From Candidatus Dadabacteria bacterium (GTDB taxonomy: Bacteria; Desulfobacterota_D; UBA1144; Nemesobacterales; JADFKM01), in assembly GCA_022564935.1 (NCBI GenBank), contig JADFKM010000068.1:1-8980 (forward strand): a stretch of DNA of 8,980 nt. The letters are read 5' to 3'. The first letter of the stretch is position 1, and the number at the start of each line of letters is the position of its first letter. The notes beneath the pieces are model-generated. The model did not search any database and was not told the DNA's origin. It saw only the letters and a program-made list of their open reading frames with translations. Shown piece after piece: positions 1 through 6,829 of the stretch. A program made the position numbers and the translations under genes.

Positions 1-597
1 GGATTGAGCTCAACTGTTGAGGTTCTCAGGCGCGGTTTTTATCCGAAGGGGGGAGCGGTCCTGAAGGCCGGGGCGCTTCCGGGCAGACCGAAAAGCTGGA
101 GCTGTACTGAGCGTGGCTCTATATCAGGGATTTCCATTATCTCCGGGGCATCCGAGTTGCTGAAAAAAGCTCGTGTTGGTGAGCGCCAGGCTGAGGCCGC
201 CGAGAAGGTGTTGACCGAGCAATTGGACTTACCTTGCGTAAAACAGGTCGACTACGCGCACGCTCGCTCCCCCGGTAGCCACATAACAATTGTCGCCGCT
301 TCCCGGAACACGGTGCTTGGGGCTGACGGACTCGGCGAGCGGGGCAAAAGGGCGGAAATGGTTGGCGAGGAAGCGGCTCAAAAGCTCCTGAAGGAGATTC
401 GCCTGGGAGCCTGCCTCGATGTACACGCAGCCGACCAGCTGCTCCCATACCTTGCGCTTGCCGAAGGCCCCTCAACCGTTGCGGTCTCGGGGGTCTCGGA
501 GCATACGAAGACGAACATATTTGTTATTAAACAGTTCCTTAATCGGGATTTCCAAGTAACACAAACCGACCTCGGCGCCATAATCACAGTGGTGTAG
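1..597 (+). CDS. rtcA: RNA 3'-terminal phosphate cyclase, C-terminal part (5' end outside window)
   Basis: RtcA converts an RNA 3'-phosphate to a 2',3'-cyclic phosphate using ATP, through a covalent histidine-AMP intermediate. It acts in cytoplasmic RNA end processing and repair. The frame is open from base 1, so the TTG at 4 is not a real start; the family is about 340 residues long and roughly the first 140 are missing. The visible part carries typical family blocks: RRGFYPKGG near the start, ERGSISGIS, SPGSHI, LGADGLGERGKRAE, then HAADQLLPYLALA. The conserved His before TN (SEHTKTN, codon 502-504) aligns with the nucleotidylated histidine of E. coli RtcA, so the catalytic residue is present and the gene looks intact at its 3' end. 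It ends with TAG. The next gene is convergent, 73 bases away, and I see no good terminator between them. Whether rtcB lies upstream cannot be seen. Confidence 0.93.
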   Translation, partial: GLSSTVEVLRRGFYPKGGAVLKAGALPGRPKSWSCTERGSISGISIISGASELLKKARVGERQAEAAEKVLTEQLDLPCVKQVDYAHARSPGSHITIVAASRNTVLGADGLGERGKRAEMVGEEAAQKLLKEIRLGACLDVHAADQLLPYLALAEGPSTVAVSGVSEHTKTNIFVIKQFLNRDFQVTQTDLGAIITVV

Positions 598-670
598 AGA
601 GGGGGCCTTTGCATACATGCGTCTGCTTCTAGGCTGCAATGGCATGGTGCCGTTAGGCGAAGCCCCGGGG

Positions 671-1327
671 CTAGTCGGCCTTGTTGGTCGATGCTCGTTT
701 TTGTGATGGTGCGATGAACCCGGCCGAGGAGTTGTCTATTGCGGCAGCGTTGAGCTCCTCCTGCTCCCCGGTGGACAGCATGATGTTCTTTATCTCTTCT
801 AGCCGGTTCATGATTTCCGCATAACCCTTTTCGACCGGGTCGCTGCTCTTGGCCAGCGCCTCGAATGTGGTTGCGATGGTGATGGGGTTGTTTATGGTGG
901 GGTCGGCTTCGGATGACTTGATCTGTTTGATAATTTTGATTATCGCCTCGTTCCGTTTTCTCTTTGACTTGATGGCGTATTCGATTGTGTTCTGGTCTTT
1001 TACGTCGAAGGGAATCTGTTCCCCGTCTCGGATTATTTGAATGGCCGGTTTTTTCGCCGCGTGCCTGATGGCGAGCTCATACAGGACGTTCGGGTTGCCG
1101 CTCGTAAGGTCGGCTATGAGTATCGGGGCGTTTATCACCTCGCTTATGATCATGTTTGTGAGTGTGGCCGGAATGTTGAGGTCGATTGCCCGCCTGGCGT
1201 CGTACCCGCACGCCTCTGCGGCCGGTTTTATGACCAGCTCCATCACAAGCTCGGACTCCTCACGTATCTCGGAGTTGTCTTTTCCGAGCGGACATATTAC
1301 GAAGCACTTTTTGTTTTCTTGCTCCAT
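671..1327 (-). CDS. TIR / nucleoside 2-deoxyribosyltransferase-like nucleotide-binding protein
   Basis: The 218-residue product opens with CFVICPLG (residues 8-15), a hydrophobic first beta strand, followed by SEIREESE. It then has a Rossmann-like core ending in IADLTSGNPNVLYELAIRHA (71-90) and KPAIQI (93-98), followed by GEQIPFDV (102-109). The ADLT-NPNV-YEL signature is shared by a large family of small flavodoxin-fold proteins related to TIR domains and nucleoside 2-deoxyribosyltransferases. In those, an acidic residue (here probably E84) can support cleavage of an N-glycosidic bond. Activity and substrate (NAD, nucleotide or a signal nucleotide) are not shown by the sequence. Residues 164-185 may form a helix; the last ~30 residues are polar and probably disordered. 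No signal peptide or membrane segment is seen, so it should be cytosolic. ATG 1327 puts the fold at the N-terminus; an AGAAGGG lies about 15 bases upstream, too far for a good ribosome site. The gene is divergent from the membrane pentapeptide-repeat gene at 1507, which may mean shared regulation. Confidence 0.8.
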   Translation of the reverse strand: MEQENKKCFVICPLGKDNSEIREESELVMELVIKPAAEACGYDARRAIDLNIPATLTNMIISEVINAPILIADLTSGNPNVLYELAIRHAAKKPAIQIIRDGEQIPFDVKDQNTIEYAIKSKRKRNEAIIKIIKQIKSSEADPTINNPITIATTFEALAKSSDPVEKGYAEIMNRLEEIKNIMLSTGEQEELNAAAIDNSSAGFIAPSQKRASTNKAD

Positions 1328-1436
1328 TGCAGTCGGTTAAAACCCTTCTTTTGACGCTGCACACATTGGGAAAAGTACGCTCTATTGTCCGAGACTGGTC
1401 ATAAGAATGTGAATTCGTGCCTAAGTGTGTGGAATT

Positions 1437-1464
1437 TTGTCTTATAATTTATATGAAATATAAT
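1437..1464 (+). promoter_or_regulatory. Predicted sigma70-type promoter for the pentapeptide gene
   Basis: TTGTCT (1437-1442) is followed after 16 bases by a perfect TATAAT (1459-1464). A second perfect TATAAT lies at 1443-1448, inside the spacer, with no good -35 element in front of it. The region 1328-1506 between the divergent genes is clearly AT-rich near these boxes. Transcription from the downstream box would start near 1471, leaving a leader of about 35 bases before the GTG start. I found no equally good promoter for the minus-strand gene at 1327. Confidence 0.55.
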
Positions 1465-1489
1465 AGCACAAAAGGTGTTTAAATTGAAC

Positions 1490-1494
1490 GGAGG
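1490..1494 (+). promoter_or_regulatory. Shine-Dalgarno GGAGG that supports the GTG start at 1507
   Basis: GGAGG lies 12 bases before GTG 1507. No ATG in this frame lies between it and the first membrane helix, so this site supports the GTG start. The spacing is long; a GGAG at 1500-1503 is only 3 bases from the GTG and is less plausible. Confidence 0.5.
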
Positions 1495-1506
1495 CTTGCG
1501 GAGCCG

Positions 1507-2790
1507 GTGAATTTAAGATCCAAGGTAAGGAGCTACTTAATCGCAGCGGCTGTTTTGGGCGTGGTATTGGTTGTTCTTATCACGCTCCGACTTGAGCCTA
1601 TGATGGGCATATCGGTCGCGCGTTTTCTTGTTGACAACTGGCTCCCGGCTGCTGTATTGACTGCGCTCCTCGTCAGCCTATTAGCCGTTTGGAAGCTGCC
1701 GAAGCTGCAGGTTCGCTCAATAGAAGTATCCGGCCCCAAAGAGAGCCACGGCCTTGAGAACGAGGCCCGCAAAACCCTTGCCGCTGTCCTCGGCGGAGCT
1801 ATCCTTATTTGTCTGCTGCTGTTTTACGTCTGGCACAGTGTTGAGGTTGAAAGGGACAGGCAGATTTCCGCGTTGTATTTGAAAGGGGTCGAGCTGATTG
1901 CTTCTGAGAAGGTGGAGGTTCGTGTGGGAGCAATTTACGCGTTTGATAAAATAGCCGAGGACTCCGGCAAAGACCGCGGCAGGGTAGTGCGCCTTCTCGC
2001 CGCCTTTGTTCGGGAGAAAGCCCCATGGTCGGGTAAGGAGTACATCCTCGACCCCGAAGAGCCTCCCAAGCCTCCCGACGACATACAGGCCGCCCTCACC
2101 GTCATCGGCGCCTGGCCTCACACCTTTTTTGGCAGGATCGAGCGCCGCCTTGACCTCAGCGGCACAGACCTGGTGGGCGCAGACCTCTCCGGCGCTCACC
2201 TGGAGGGAGTCGATTTCACCGGCTCCCATATGGAGCTTGCCGACCTCAGCGGGGCTATACTCAACGGAGCTGTGCTTACAGATGCGAACCTCAGGATGGC
2301 GAAGCTTGAGCGCGCCGAGCTTGAGGGGGCAAAGCTTGAGGGCGCCGTTTTGAAAGGGGCGGTATTAAGATGGGCGGCGCTCGAAGGAGCGGAGCTTTTC
2401 AAGGCAGACTGCGAGGGCGCCGACTTTTCCAACGCCAAATTAAAAGATGCCTTGCTCAGCAGGGCGAACCTGCGCGGCGCAAGGCTCACGGGCGCAGACT
2501 TGGAAGGGGCGTACCTGTGGATGGCCGACCTGAGAGACGCAGCCCTTGCCGGTGCGAGCCTCTTTAACGCCTACCTAGGAGGGGCTAAGCTTGGAGGGGC
2601 GGACCTGAGCGGGGCGGATGTTGCTGAGGCGAATTTCGAGAAGGCAGACCTGCGGGGGACGAAGGGAGTCACCGTAATGCAGATTTCGCTTGCCAAGACC
2701 CTTCTGGGTGCGAAGCTGGACAAGGAGCTCCGCGACCTTCTTGCGATGGATTACCACAATCTTTTCGACGAGCCGCTTGCGGTGGAGTAG
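1507..2790 (+). CDS. Membrane-anchored pentapeptide repeat protein
   Basis: The 427-residue product has three hydrophobic segments (about residues 10-28, 45-62 and 90-108). A charged helical region follows (115-200) with the block YLKGVELIASEKVEVRVGAI, which commonly precedes pentapeptide repeats in this family. Then come about 34 tandem A(D/N)LXX repeats (about 214-385), for example LSGTDLVGADLSGAHLEGVDF-type turns, which fold as a square right-handed beta-helix. The C-terminal block MQISLAKTLLGAKLDKELRDL (390-410) is a usual cap in relatives. The helix should face the cytoplasm or lie at the membrane surface, acting as a binding scaffold; no enzymatic motif is seen. The GTG start is supported by GGAGG at 1490-1494 and a promoter at 1437-1464. 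The gene is GC-rich (40 of 60 bases in 2161-2220), unlike most of the next gene. The downstream membrane beta-helix gene begins 98 bases later with its own promoter. The partner and role are unknown. Confidence 0.88.
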   Translation: MNLRSKVRSYLIAAAVLGVVLVVLITLRLEPMMGISVARFLVDNWLPAAVLTALLVSLLAVWKLPKLQVRSIEVSGPKESHGLENEARKTLAAVLGGAILICLLLFYVWHSVEVERDRQISALYLKGVELIASEKVEVRVGAIYAFDKIAEDSGKDRGRVVRLLAAFVREKAPWSGKEYILDPEEPPKPPDDIQAALTVIGAWPHTFFGRIERRLDLSGTDLVGADLSGAHLEGVDFTGSHMELADLSGAILNGAVLTDANLRMAKLERAELEGAKLEGAVLKGAVLRWAALEGAELFKADCEGADFSNAKLKDALLSRANLRGARLTGADLEGAYLWMADLRDAALAGASLFNAYLGGAKLGGADLSGADVAEANFEKADLRGTKGVTVMQISLAKTLLGAKLDKELRDLLAMDYHNLFDEPLAVE

Positions 2791-2850
2791 GCGCGGACTT
2801 TTCTCCCGATTTATATTCCTTCCCATAACTCCTAAGTGGTTTCAACACGT

Positions 2851-2880
2851 TTGACAGCAGACCTTGTGTTGTGCGATAAT
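2851..2880 (+). promoter_or_regulatory. Near-consensus sigma70 promoter for the 2889 gene
   Basis: A perfect TTGACA (2851-2856) is followed after 18 bases by GATAAT (2875-2880), five of six matches to the -10 consensus. The expected start of transcription is about 2886-2889, at or next to the ATG at 2889. This gives the second beta-helix gene its own promoter and would produce a leaderless or almost leaderless transcript. It also argues against the in-frame TTG at 2880, which overlaps the -10 box and would not be transcribed. Confidence 0.6.
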
Positions 2881-2888
2881 TGAAGTTG

Positions 2889-5072
2889 ATGAGCGAGCAA
2901 GAAAAGGGCATCCCTGCGCTTCCGGGCGAGCCGTGCAAGGTACAACCCCATCCCAAATGGACGCCGCAGGAGCAGTGGGCATGGAAGCAGATATGCGAGG
3001 GAAAAAGGGCAGACCTGAGCCACCGCAGTGGTGACAAAAGCGGCAGTTTACTTGATCCTACCAACGATTGGATTGTTTTTCCTGACGACCGTGTAATAAC
3101 ACCGGAATTTCTCGAAACAATTCTCCTCCACGAACCCTACCGCAGCGCTATTCCAAGACAGGGTGTGAGAATAATTAACGCAAGGTTTATTGAAATTTTA
3201 GATTTTACAAATGCCCAACTTAACCATGAATTAATGTTGGCTTTTTGTAGGCTTGAAATGGATGTTTTATTTGGAAGGTTAAAAACACCTCATTTAATTT
3301 CTCTAGAAGGTTCCAAATTCAACGGCAAGCTAAATATGAGCGGTCTGCAGGTAGAAGGCAGTTTATTTATGGGAGGCGGGGCTGAATTTCATGAGGTTGA
3401 CCTCGGTGGTGCCATAATTGGCGAGCAGTTGGATATGGAAGGTTCCCAATTCAACAAACTTCTGAATATGAACGGGTTGCGGGTAGATGAAAGTTTATTT
3501 ATGCGAGGTAATGCGGAGTTTAATGAAGTTGACCTCGGCAGTGCCAATATAGGTGTGCAGCTAGACATGAATGGCTCTGAATTCAACGAAAAGCTTAATA
3601 TGAACGGGCTGCAGGTAGAAGGCAGTTTATTTATGGGAGGCGGGGCAGAATTTAAAGAGGTTGATCTTCAGGGTTCTGTGATTGGTTATCAGTTAGACAT
3701 GAGTGGTTCTAAATTTTTTGAGGATGTAAATTTGAGGGGTGCTAATATTGGCGGGCAGCTAAGCATGGAAGGCTCCAAATTCAACGGTGAGTTGAATATG
3801 AACGTTATTTTCGTAGATGGGGGTTTAATAATGCGTTTCGGGGCTGAATTTCATGAGGTTGACATAGGTGGTGCCGATATTGGCGGGCAGCTAGACATGG
3901 AAGGCTCCAAATTCAACGGAAAGTTGAATATGAACGGGTTAATGGTGAAACAGAGTGTTTTTATGCGCTCTGATGAGAATAACAGGGCTGAATTTCTTGA
4001 TGTTGACATAGTCGGTGCCAATATTGGCGGGCAGCTAAGTATGACTGGCTCCAAATTTAATGCAAAGCTGATTATGGAATCGATAAAGGTGGGGCAACAT
4101 CTTTTAATGAGCAATTCCACCTTTGAATTTAAAAAAGGAGAAACCATCAATCTAAGCTTCGCAAAAATTGAAAGTGGTCTTAACATCGCTGGATGTCAAG
4201 GACTTTCCTCACTCGACCTCACGGGATCAAAAATTCAAGGTGTATTTGCATTGGGTGAAGTGAGTAAGGACGAATTCGGAAATGAAGTTAAAGTTTCTGC
4301 TGAATGGTCAGAAGATGCAAGGCTAACACTCCGCAACGCTGAGGTAGGGGCAATACAAGATTTGCCGAATGCCTGGCCTAATAAACTTGAATTAGAGGGG
4401 TTTACATATAATCGTCTTGGCGGATGGGGTGCGGAAGGTTCATACAAATCTTTGTATGACAATTATAATGAGTCAAAAGAAAAACTGAACACACGTATAG
4501 CAGTTCTTGAGTATGAACGCACTGTACAAATAGATTGGGCTGAGGAGCTTAGAGCAGAAGTAACAGAGTCCGACGACATGTCAGAGCGGAGTGCAAATTG
4601 GTTTAAGATATGGCTGGCAAAGGATATTACCTTTTCGCCTCAGCCATATGAACAGCTAGCAAAGGTTCTTCGTGTGGCGGGGAATAAGGATAAAGCGAAT
4701 AAAATTCTCTTTGCTTCGAAGAAACGAGATATGATACAAGCGGATTGGTTACCATTGTCAAAGCTGTGGTTAATTCTTAAATTATTTTTTAATTACGGAA
4801 ATACAACAAATATTTCAGTGCTTTTTGCAATTTTTCTTGTTTTTGTGGGTGCGGCGGTGTTCCAATCTACCCCTCAATTTGTGGAATTAAATAGGCCCTT
4901 TGTTTTTTCCTATAGCATCGATATGCTACTTCCTTTCGTAGAACTGAACAAATTTTATTCGGAAATCCAACTCTCTGGCTGGCAGAATGGCTACTTCTTC
5001 ATTCACAAATTCATGGGATGGGTGCTGACGTCGTCAAGTATTAGTGGGATTCCTGGAATCACGAAAAGGTAG
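2889..5072 (+). CDS. Large membrane-associated beta-helix repeat protein
   Basis: This 727-residue product matches a family of large proteins that carry pentapeptide-like repeats and a C-terminal membrane domain. Some relatives are annotated 'membrane-associated oxidoreductase' without evidence of such activity, and I see no redox motif. The N-terminal part has WTPQEQWAWKQICEGKRADL (24-43) and LHEPYRSAIPRQGVRI (80-95), both family blocks. Residues 137-430 are seven repeat units, mostly of 44 residues, of the form LDMEGSKFNGKLNMNGL. A linker follows, then PYEQLAKVLRVAGN-type sequence and a hydrophobic segment (about 642-661). The end is SIDMLLPFVEL and a last hydrophobic segment GWVLTSSSISGIPGI, the usual family ending, so the gene is complete. 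It is mirror-like to its upstream neighbour, which has its membrane helices N-terminal. ATG 2889 was chosen over TTG 2880 because of the promoter position; no Shine-Dalgarno is present. Base composition drops sharply after about 3055. The stop lies 10 bases from the convergent gene at 5083. Confidence 0.85.
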   Translation: MSEQEKGIPALPGEPCKVQPHPKWTPQEQWAWKQICEGKRADLSHRSGDKSGSLLDPTNDWIVFPDDRVITPEFLETILLHEPYRSAIPRQGVRIINARFIEILDFTNAQLNHELMLAFCRLEMDVLFGRLKTPHLISLEGSKFNGKLNMSGLQVEGSLFMGGGAEFHEVDLGGAIIGEQLDMEGSQFNKLLNMNGLRVDESLFMRGNAEFNEVDLGSANIGVQLDMNGSEFNEKLNMNGLQVEGSLFMGGGAEFKEVDLQGSVIGYQLDMSGSKFFEDVNLRGANIGGQLSMEGSKFNGELNMNVIFVDGGLIMRFGAEFHEVDIGGADIGGQLDMEGSKFNGKLNMNGLMVKQSVFMRSDENNRAEFLDVDIVGANIGGQLSMTGSKFNAKLIMESIKVGQHLLMSNSTFEFKKGETINLSFAKIESGLNIAGCQGLSSLDLTGSKIQGVFALGEVSKDEFGNEVKVSAEWSEDARLTLRNAEVGAIQDLPNAWPNKLELEGFTYNRLGGWGAEGSYKSLYDNYNESKEKLNTRIAVLEYERTVQIDWAEELRAEVTESDDMSERSANWFKIWLAKDITFSPQPYEQLAKVLRVAGNKDKANKILFASKKRDMIQADWLPLSKLWLILKLFFNYGNTTNISVLFAIFLVFVGAAVFQSTPQFVELNRPFVFSYSIDMLLPFVELNKFYSEIQLSGWQNGYFFIHKFMGWVLTSSSISGIPGITKR
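3297..4178 (+). repeat. In-frame 132-bp coding repeats (44-residue beta-helix units)
   Basis: Seven units start at 3297, 3429, 3561, 3693, 3759, 3891 and 4035. Five are exactly 132 bp or a half of it: the first three and the fifth are 132 bp, the fourth is 66 bp. The sixth and seventh are 144 bp. Each full unit codes for two 22-residue halves. Copies are nearly identical in places: 3345-3382 and 3609-3646 share 38 identical bases exactly 264 bp apart. A GGCGGGCAGCTA segment recurs at 3750, 3882 and 4026. This points to recent duplication, or gene conversion between units, rather than ancient repeats under protein-level constraint alone. Confidence 0.9.
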
Positions 5073-5082
5073 GCGCGCAGTA

Positions 5083-5658
5083 CTACTGAAGCTGCTTGTG
5101 AAGGGTGCGCGAGAGCTTCATCGCGTGCCAGAGCGACGGCACGTTCGTGCGCCATTCGGGAAGCTTCATGGTGATGATTATCTCCTCAAGCCCTGCTATT
5201 GCGAACATAATGGTGAAAATTTGGAACGGCCGGGACGAGCCTCCCTTTATCATGAGCAGTATCGAGCAGCCCACAAGAACCGCAGACACTATTGCCGCCC
5301 ATGTGTGGTAGCGGGTGAAGCGGCCGTACTTGGCATGGCTGAAAACTATCGGGGCTATGTAGCTCACGAACAGCAGGGCTATGTACGGGGCTTCGCGCCT
5401 TATCATATCGGGCCACAGCAGCCATGCGCACACGAGAACCGACAGGTAAAGGGCGAAGTCGCTCCAGCTGTCGAGCTTGGCTCCGAACTCGGTCACTTGC
5501 TTGTATTTCCTTGCGACGTATCCGTCCAGCGCGTCGGTCAACATAGCGAACGTAAGGAGTATGAGATAATGGGCGGACAAACCGATCCACGCCAAATATA
5601 TCATTATTGGTACGGCTGCCGCTCGAACGAAGCTGAGTGTGTTGGGTACGTTGGACAT
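5083..5658 (-). CDS. CDP-alcohol phosphatidyltransferase (PgsA-like)
   Basis: This integral membrane enzyme transfers a phosphatidyl (or similar) group from a CDP-activated lipid to an alcohol acceptor, releasing CMP. The whole family signature D-x2-DG-x2-AR-x8-G-x3-D-x3-D is present: D42, D45, G46, A49, R50, G59, D63 and D67. These residues bind the metals and the CDP group. The N-terminus (NVPNTLSFVR) fits the PNxLTxxR block of phosphatidylglycerophosphate synthases, and the length of 191 residues fits PgsA (about 180). Several hydrophobic segments follow (about 14-40, 68-85, 92-108, 120-138, 145-165). The acceptor cannot be decided from the motif; glycerol-3-phosphate is most likely, inositol phosphate or another alcohol is possible. 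ATG 5658 is well placed, though no Shine-Dalgarno is visible (the bases before it are A-rich). It lies 100 bases downstream of the methyltransferase gene on the same strand, so cotranscription is possible. Confidence 0.9.
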   Translation of the reverse strand: MSNVPNTLSFVRAAAVPIMIYLAWIGLSAHYLILLTFAMLTDALDGYVARKYKQVTEFGAKLDSWSDFALYLSVLVCAWLLWPDMIRREAPYIALLFVSYIAPIVFSHAKYGRFTRYHTWAAIVSAVLVGCSILLMIKGGSSRPFQIFTIMFAIAGLEEIIITMKLPEWRTNVPSLWHAMKLSRTLHKQLQ

Positions 5659-5758
5659 TTTTACGTATGTTTTAGTCTAATCTGGTAATGTTGCCTGATT
5701 ACGACGTCAGGTCGGAACGATAGCGCTTTAGTATTCACAGTGTACCTGCCCACGGCTA

Positions 5759-6682
5759 TTATCTAAACTCCTCAATGCCCGCAATCAGGGTCATATTGTC
5801 GTTTAAGTTAAGCAGCAGTCCTAAGAGCATGACAGGAGTAAAGAGCAGCTGTGAAGCCAGTTGGGCTTTTTCGTTTAAAAATTTACTTAATTTTGTATCC
5901 GTCCCCACCATTCGTATCAGGCTGTCAGGATACCACAAAGGGGAGGGCATTTGATAGAGTTTAAGTTTTTTAAGGCCGATTTTTGTAACCAGTCTCATGA
6001 GCGTCTTGGGATGGTAGAAATGGAGGTGCCAGGGCAGTACCCACTGCCAGTGCTCTTTAAACAGATACCTGCCTATCGAATTGATGTTCGGTATCACGAT
6101 TACCAGGACTCCCCTGTCCTTGAGAAATGTTTTAACTGTGTTAAGGACGCCCGATGGGTCTGCGATGTGCTCGAGAACGTGACGTAGTATTATTACGTCG
6201 TATTTTTCGCCGTGAGGGAACTGCTCGATGTGACCTTGAAGTATATTGATGCCGTATTTCTCCGCTCCTAATTCAGCGCGCTCCTCCGAAGGCTCGAGGC
6301 CGGTAACGGAGAACCCGCTCTTCTGCCAGATCAAGGTCGTCCACCCGGTACCGCACCCGATATCCAAAAGGGTGGGCTCGGTGCTATTGATCAGCTTCTT
6401 AACATTGCGGATCTCTCTGTTAATGACGATCTTCTCGTGGAGAAATTGCGAGGTGCGGCTCCCGAAGAACTCGGCATCGTCCAGGGTGTCCATGGTGCGC
6501 GAATCCAGGCTGATAAGAGGTATAGGGTGGATGAATAAGTGACCGCATGAGCTACACTGGAGGATGTCGGAGTTCTTATCGTTGTAGCTGTATGAATACA
6601 GGGCCCTTGCCTGCAGCGAATCGCAAACGATACACCGAGCAGATTTGGGAAAGGGGAATTTGTTACGGATTAACTGAGCCAT
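5759..6682 (-). CDS. Class I SAM-dependent methyltransferase with N-terminal zinc ribbon
   Basis: The 307-residue product has two CxxC pairs (C17/C20 and C43/C46, the second in CSSCGHLF). These should bind zinc, as in the N-terminal domain of many sugar C-methyltransferases and polysaccharide-linked methyltransferases. The Rossmann methyltransferase domain follows: SAM-binding motif I LLDIGCGTGWTT (105-116), acidic E130 in VTGLEPSEE, and HVLEHIADP (168-176), then VIVIPN (194-199) and HLHFYHPKTL (219-228). The last ~35 residues include a hydrophobic stretch (about 275-293, SQLLFTPVMLLGLLLNL) that may bind the membrane. The substrate is unknown; a sugar or lipid-linked glycan is a reasonable inference from the zinc ribbon and from the phospholipid enzyme downstream. 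ATG 6682 leaves the first CxxC at residue 17, as expected; the ribosome site is poor. The gene is divergent from the protease at 7116. Confidence 0.87.
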   Translation of the reverse strand: MAQLIRNKFPFPKSARCIVCDSLQARALYSYSYNDKNSDILQCSSCGHLFIHPIPLISLDSRTMDTLDDAEFFGSRTSQFLHEKIVINREIRNVKKLINSTEPTLLDIGCGTGWTTLIWQKSGFSVTGLEPSEERAELGAEKYGINILQGHIEQFPHGEKYDVIILRHVLEHIADPSGVLNTVKTFLKDRGVLVIVIPNINSIGRYLFKEHWQWVLPWHLHFYHPKTLMRLVTKIGLKKLKLYQMPSPLWYPDSLIRMVGTDTKLSKFLNEKAQLASQLLFTPVMLLGLLLNLNDNMTLIAGIEEFR

Positions 6683-6701
6683 TGGGTTCCGGCCGTAGGC
6701 T

Positions 6702-6734
6702 TTTTACACTGCTCAGCCCACAGCATGTGTAAAA
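6702..6734. repeat. Interrupted inverted repeat in the methyltransferase leader
   Basis: TTTTACAC (6702-6709) is repeated in inverse form as GTGTAAAA (6727-6734). Directly inside, TGCT (6710-6713) pairs with AGCA (6722-6725), leaving T6726 as a single bulge and an 8-base loop. The structure is 20 bases upstream of the methyltransferase start on the minus strand. It could be an operator, an RNA hairpin controlling translation, or a weak terminator (four T or A on either side). Confidence 0.45.
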
Positions 6735-6829
6735 CGAAGCTCCCCCCCTTTAGCTAGGCACTTATTAGAGCACTTGCCTGTTTGGGCCGGGTCGATATGA
6801 GCATTATAAATCCTTTGGCGTAAATTGCT

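Noticed and set aside
661-672. Palindrome AGCCCCGGGGCT after rtcA considered as a terminator
   Set aside because: It has no loop and no T-tract, and it overlaps the stop codon of the convergent gene.
1717-2229. 170-codon minus-strand frame
   Set aside because: It is a shadow of the pentapeptide-repeat gene and has no ribosome site or family features.
3297-4178. Repeat array considered as CRISPR or intergenic satellite
   Set aside because: The 132-bp units are in frame, code for a continuous repeat protein and have no unique spacers.
5044-5688. 214-codon plus-strand frame
   Set aside because: It is antisense to the CDP-alcohol phosphatidyltransferase, which has the complete family motif; the plus-strand product has no recognisable domain.
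5694-5711. CCTGA-N8-TCAGG inverted repeat between the methyltransferase and phosphatidyltransferase genes
   Set aside because: A 5-bp stem with no T-tract is too weak to call a terminator or operator.
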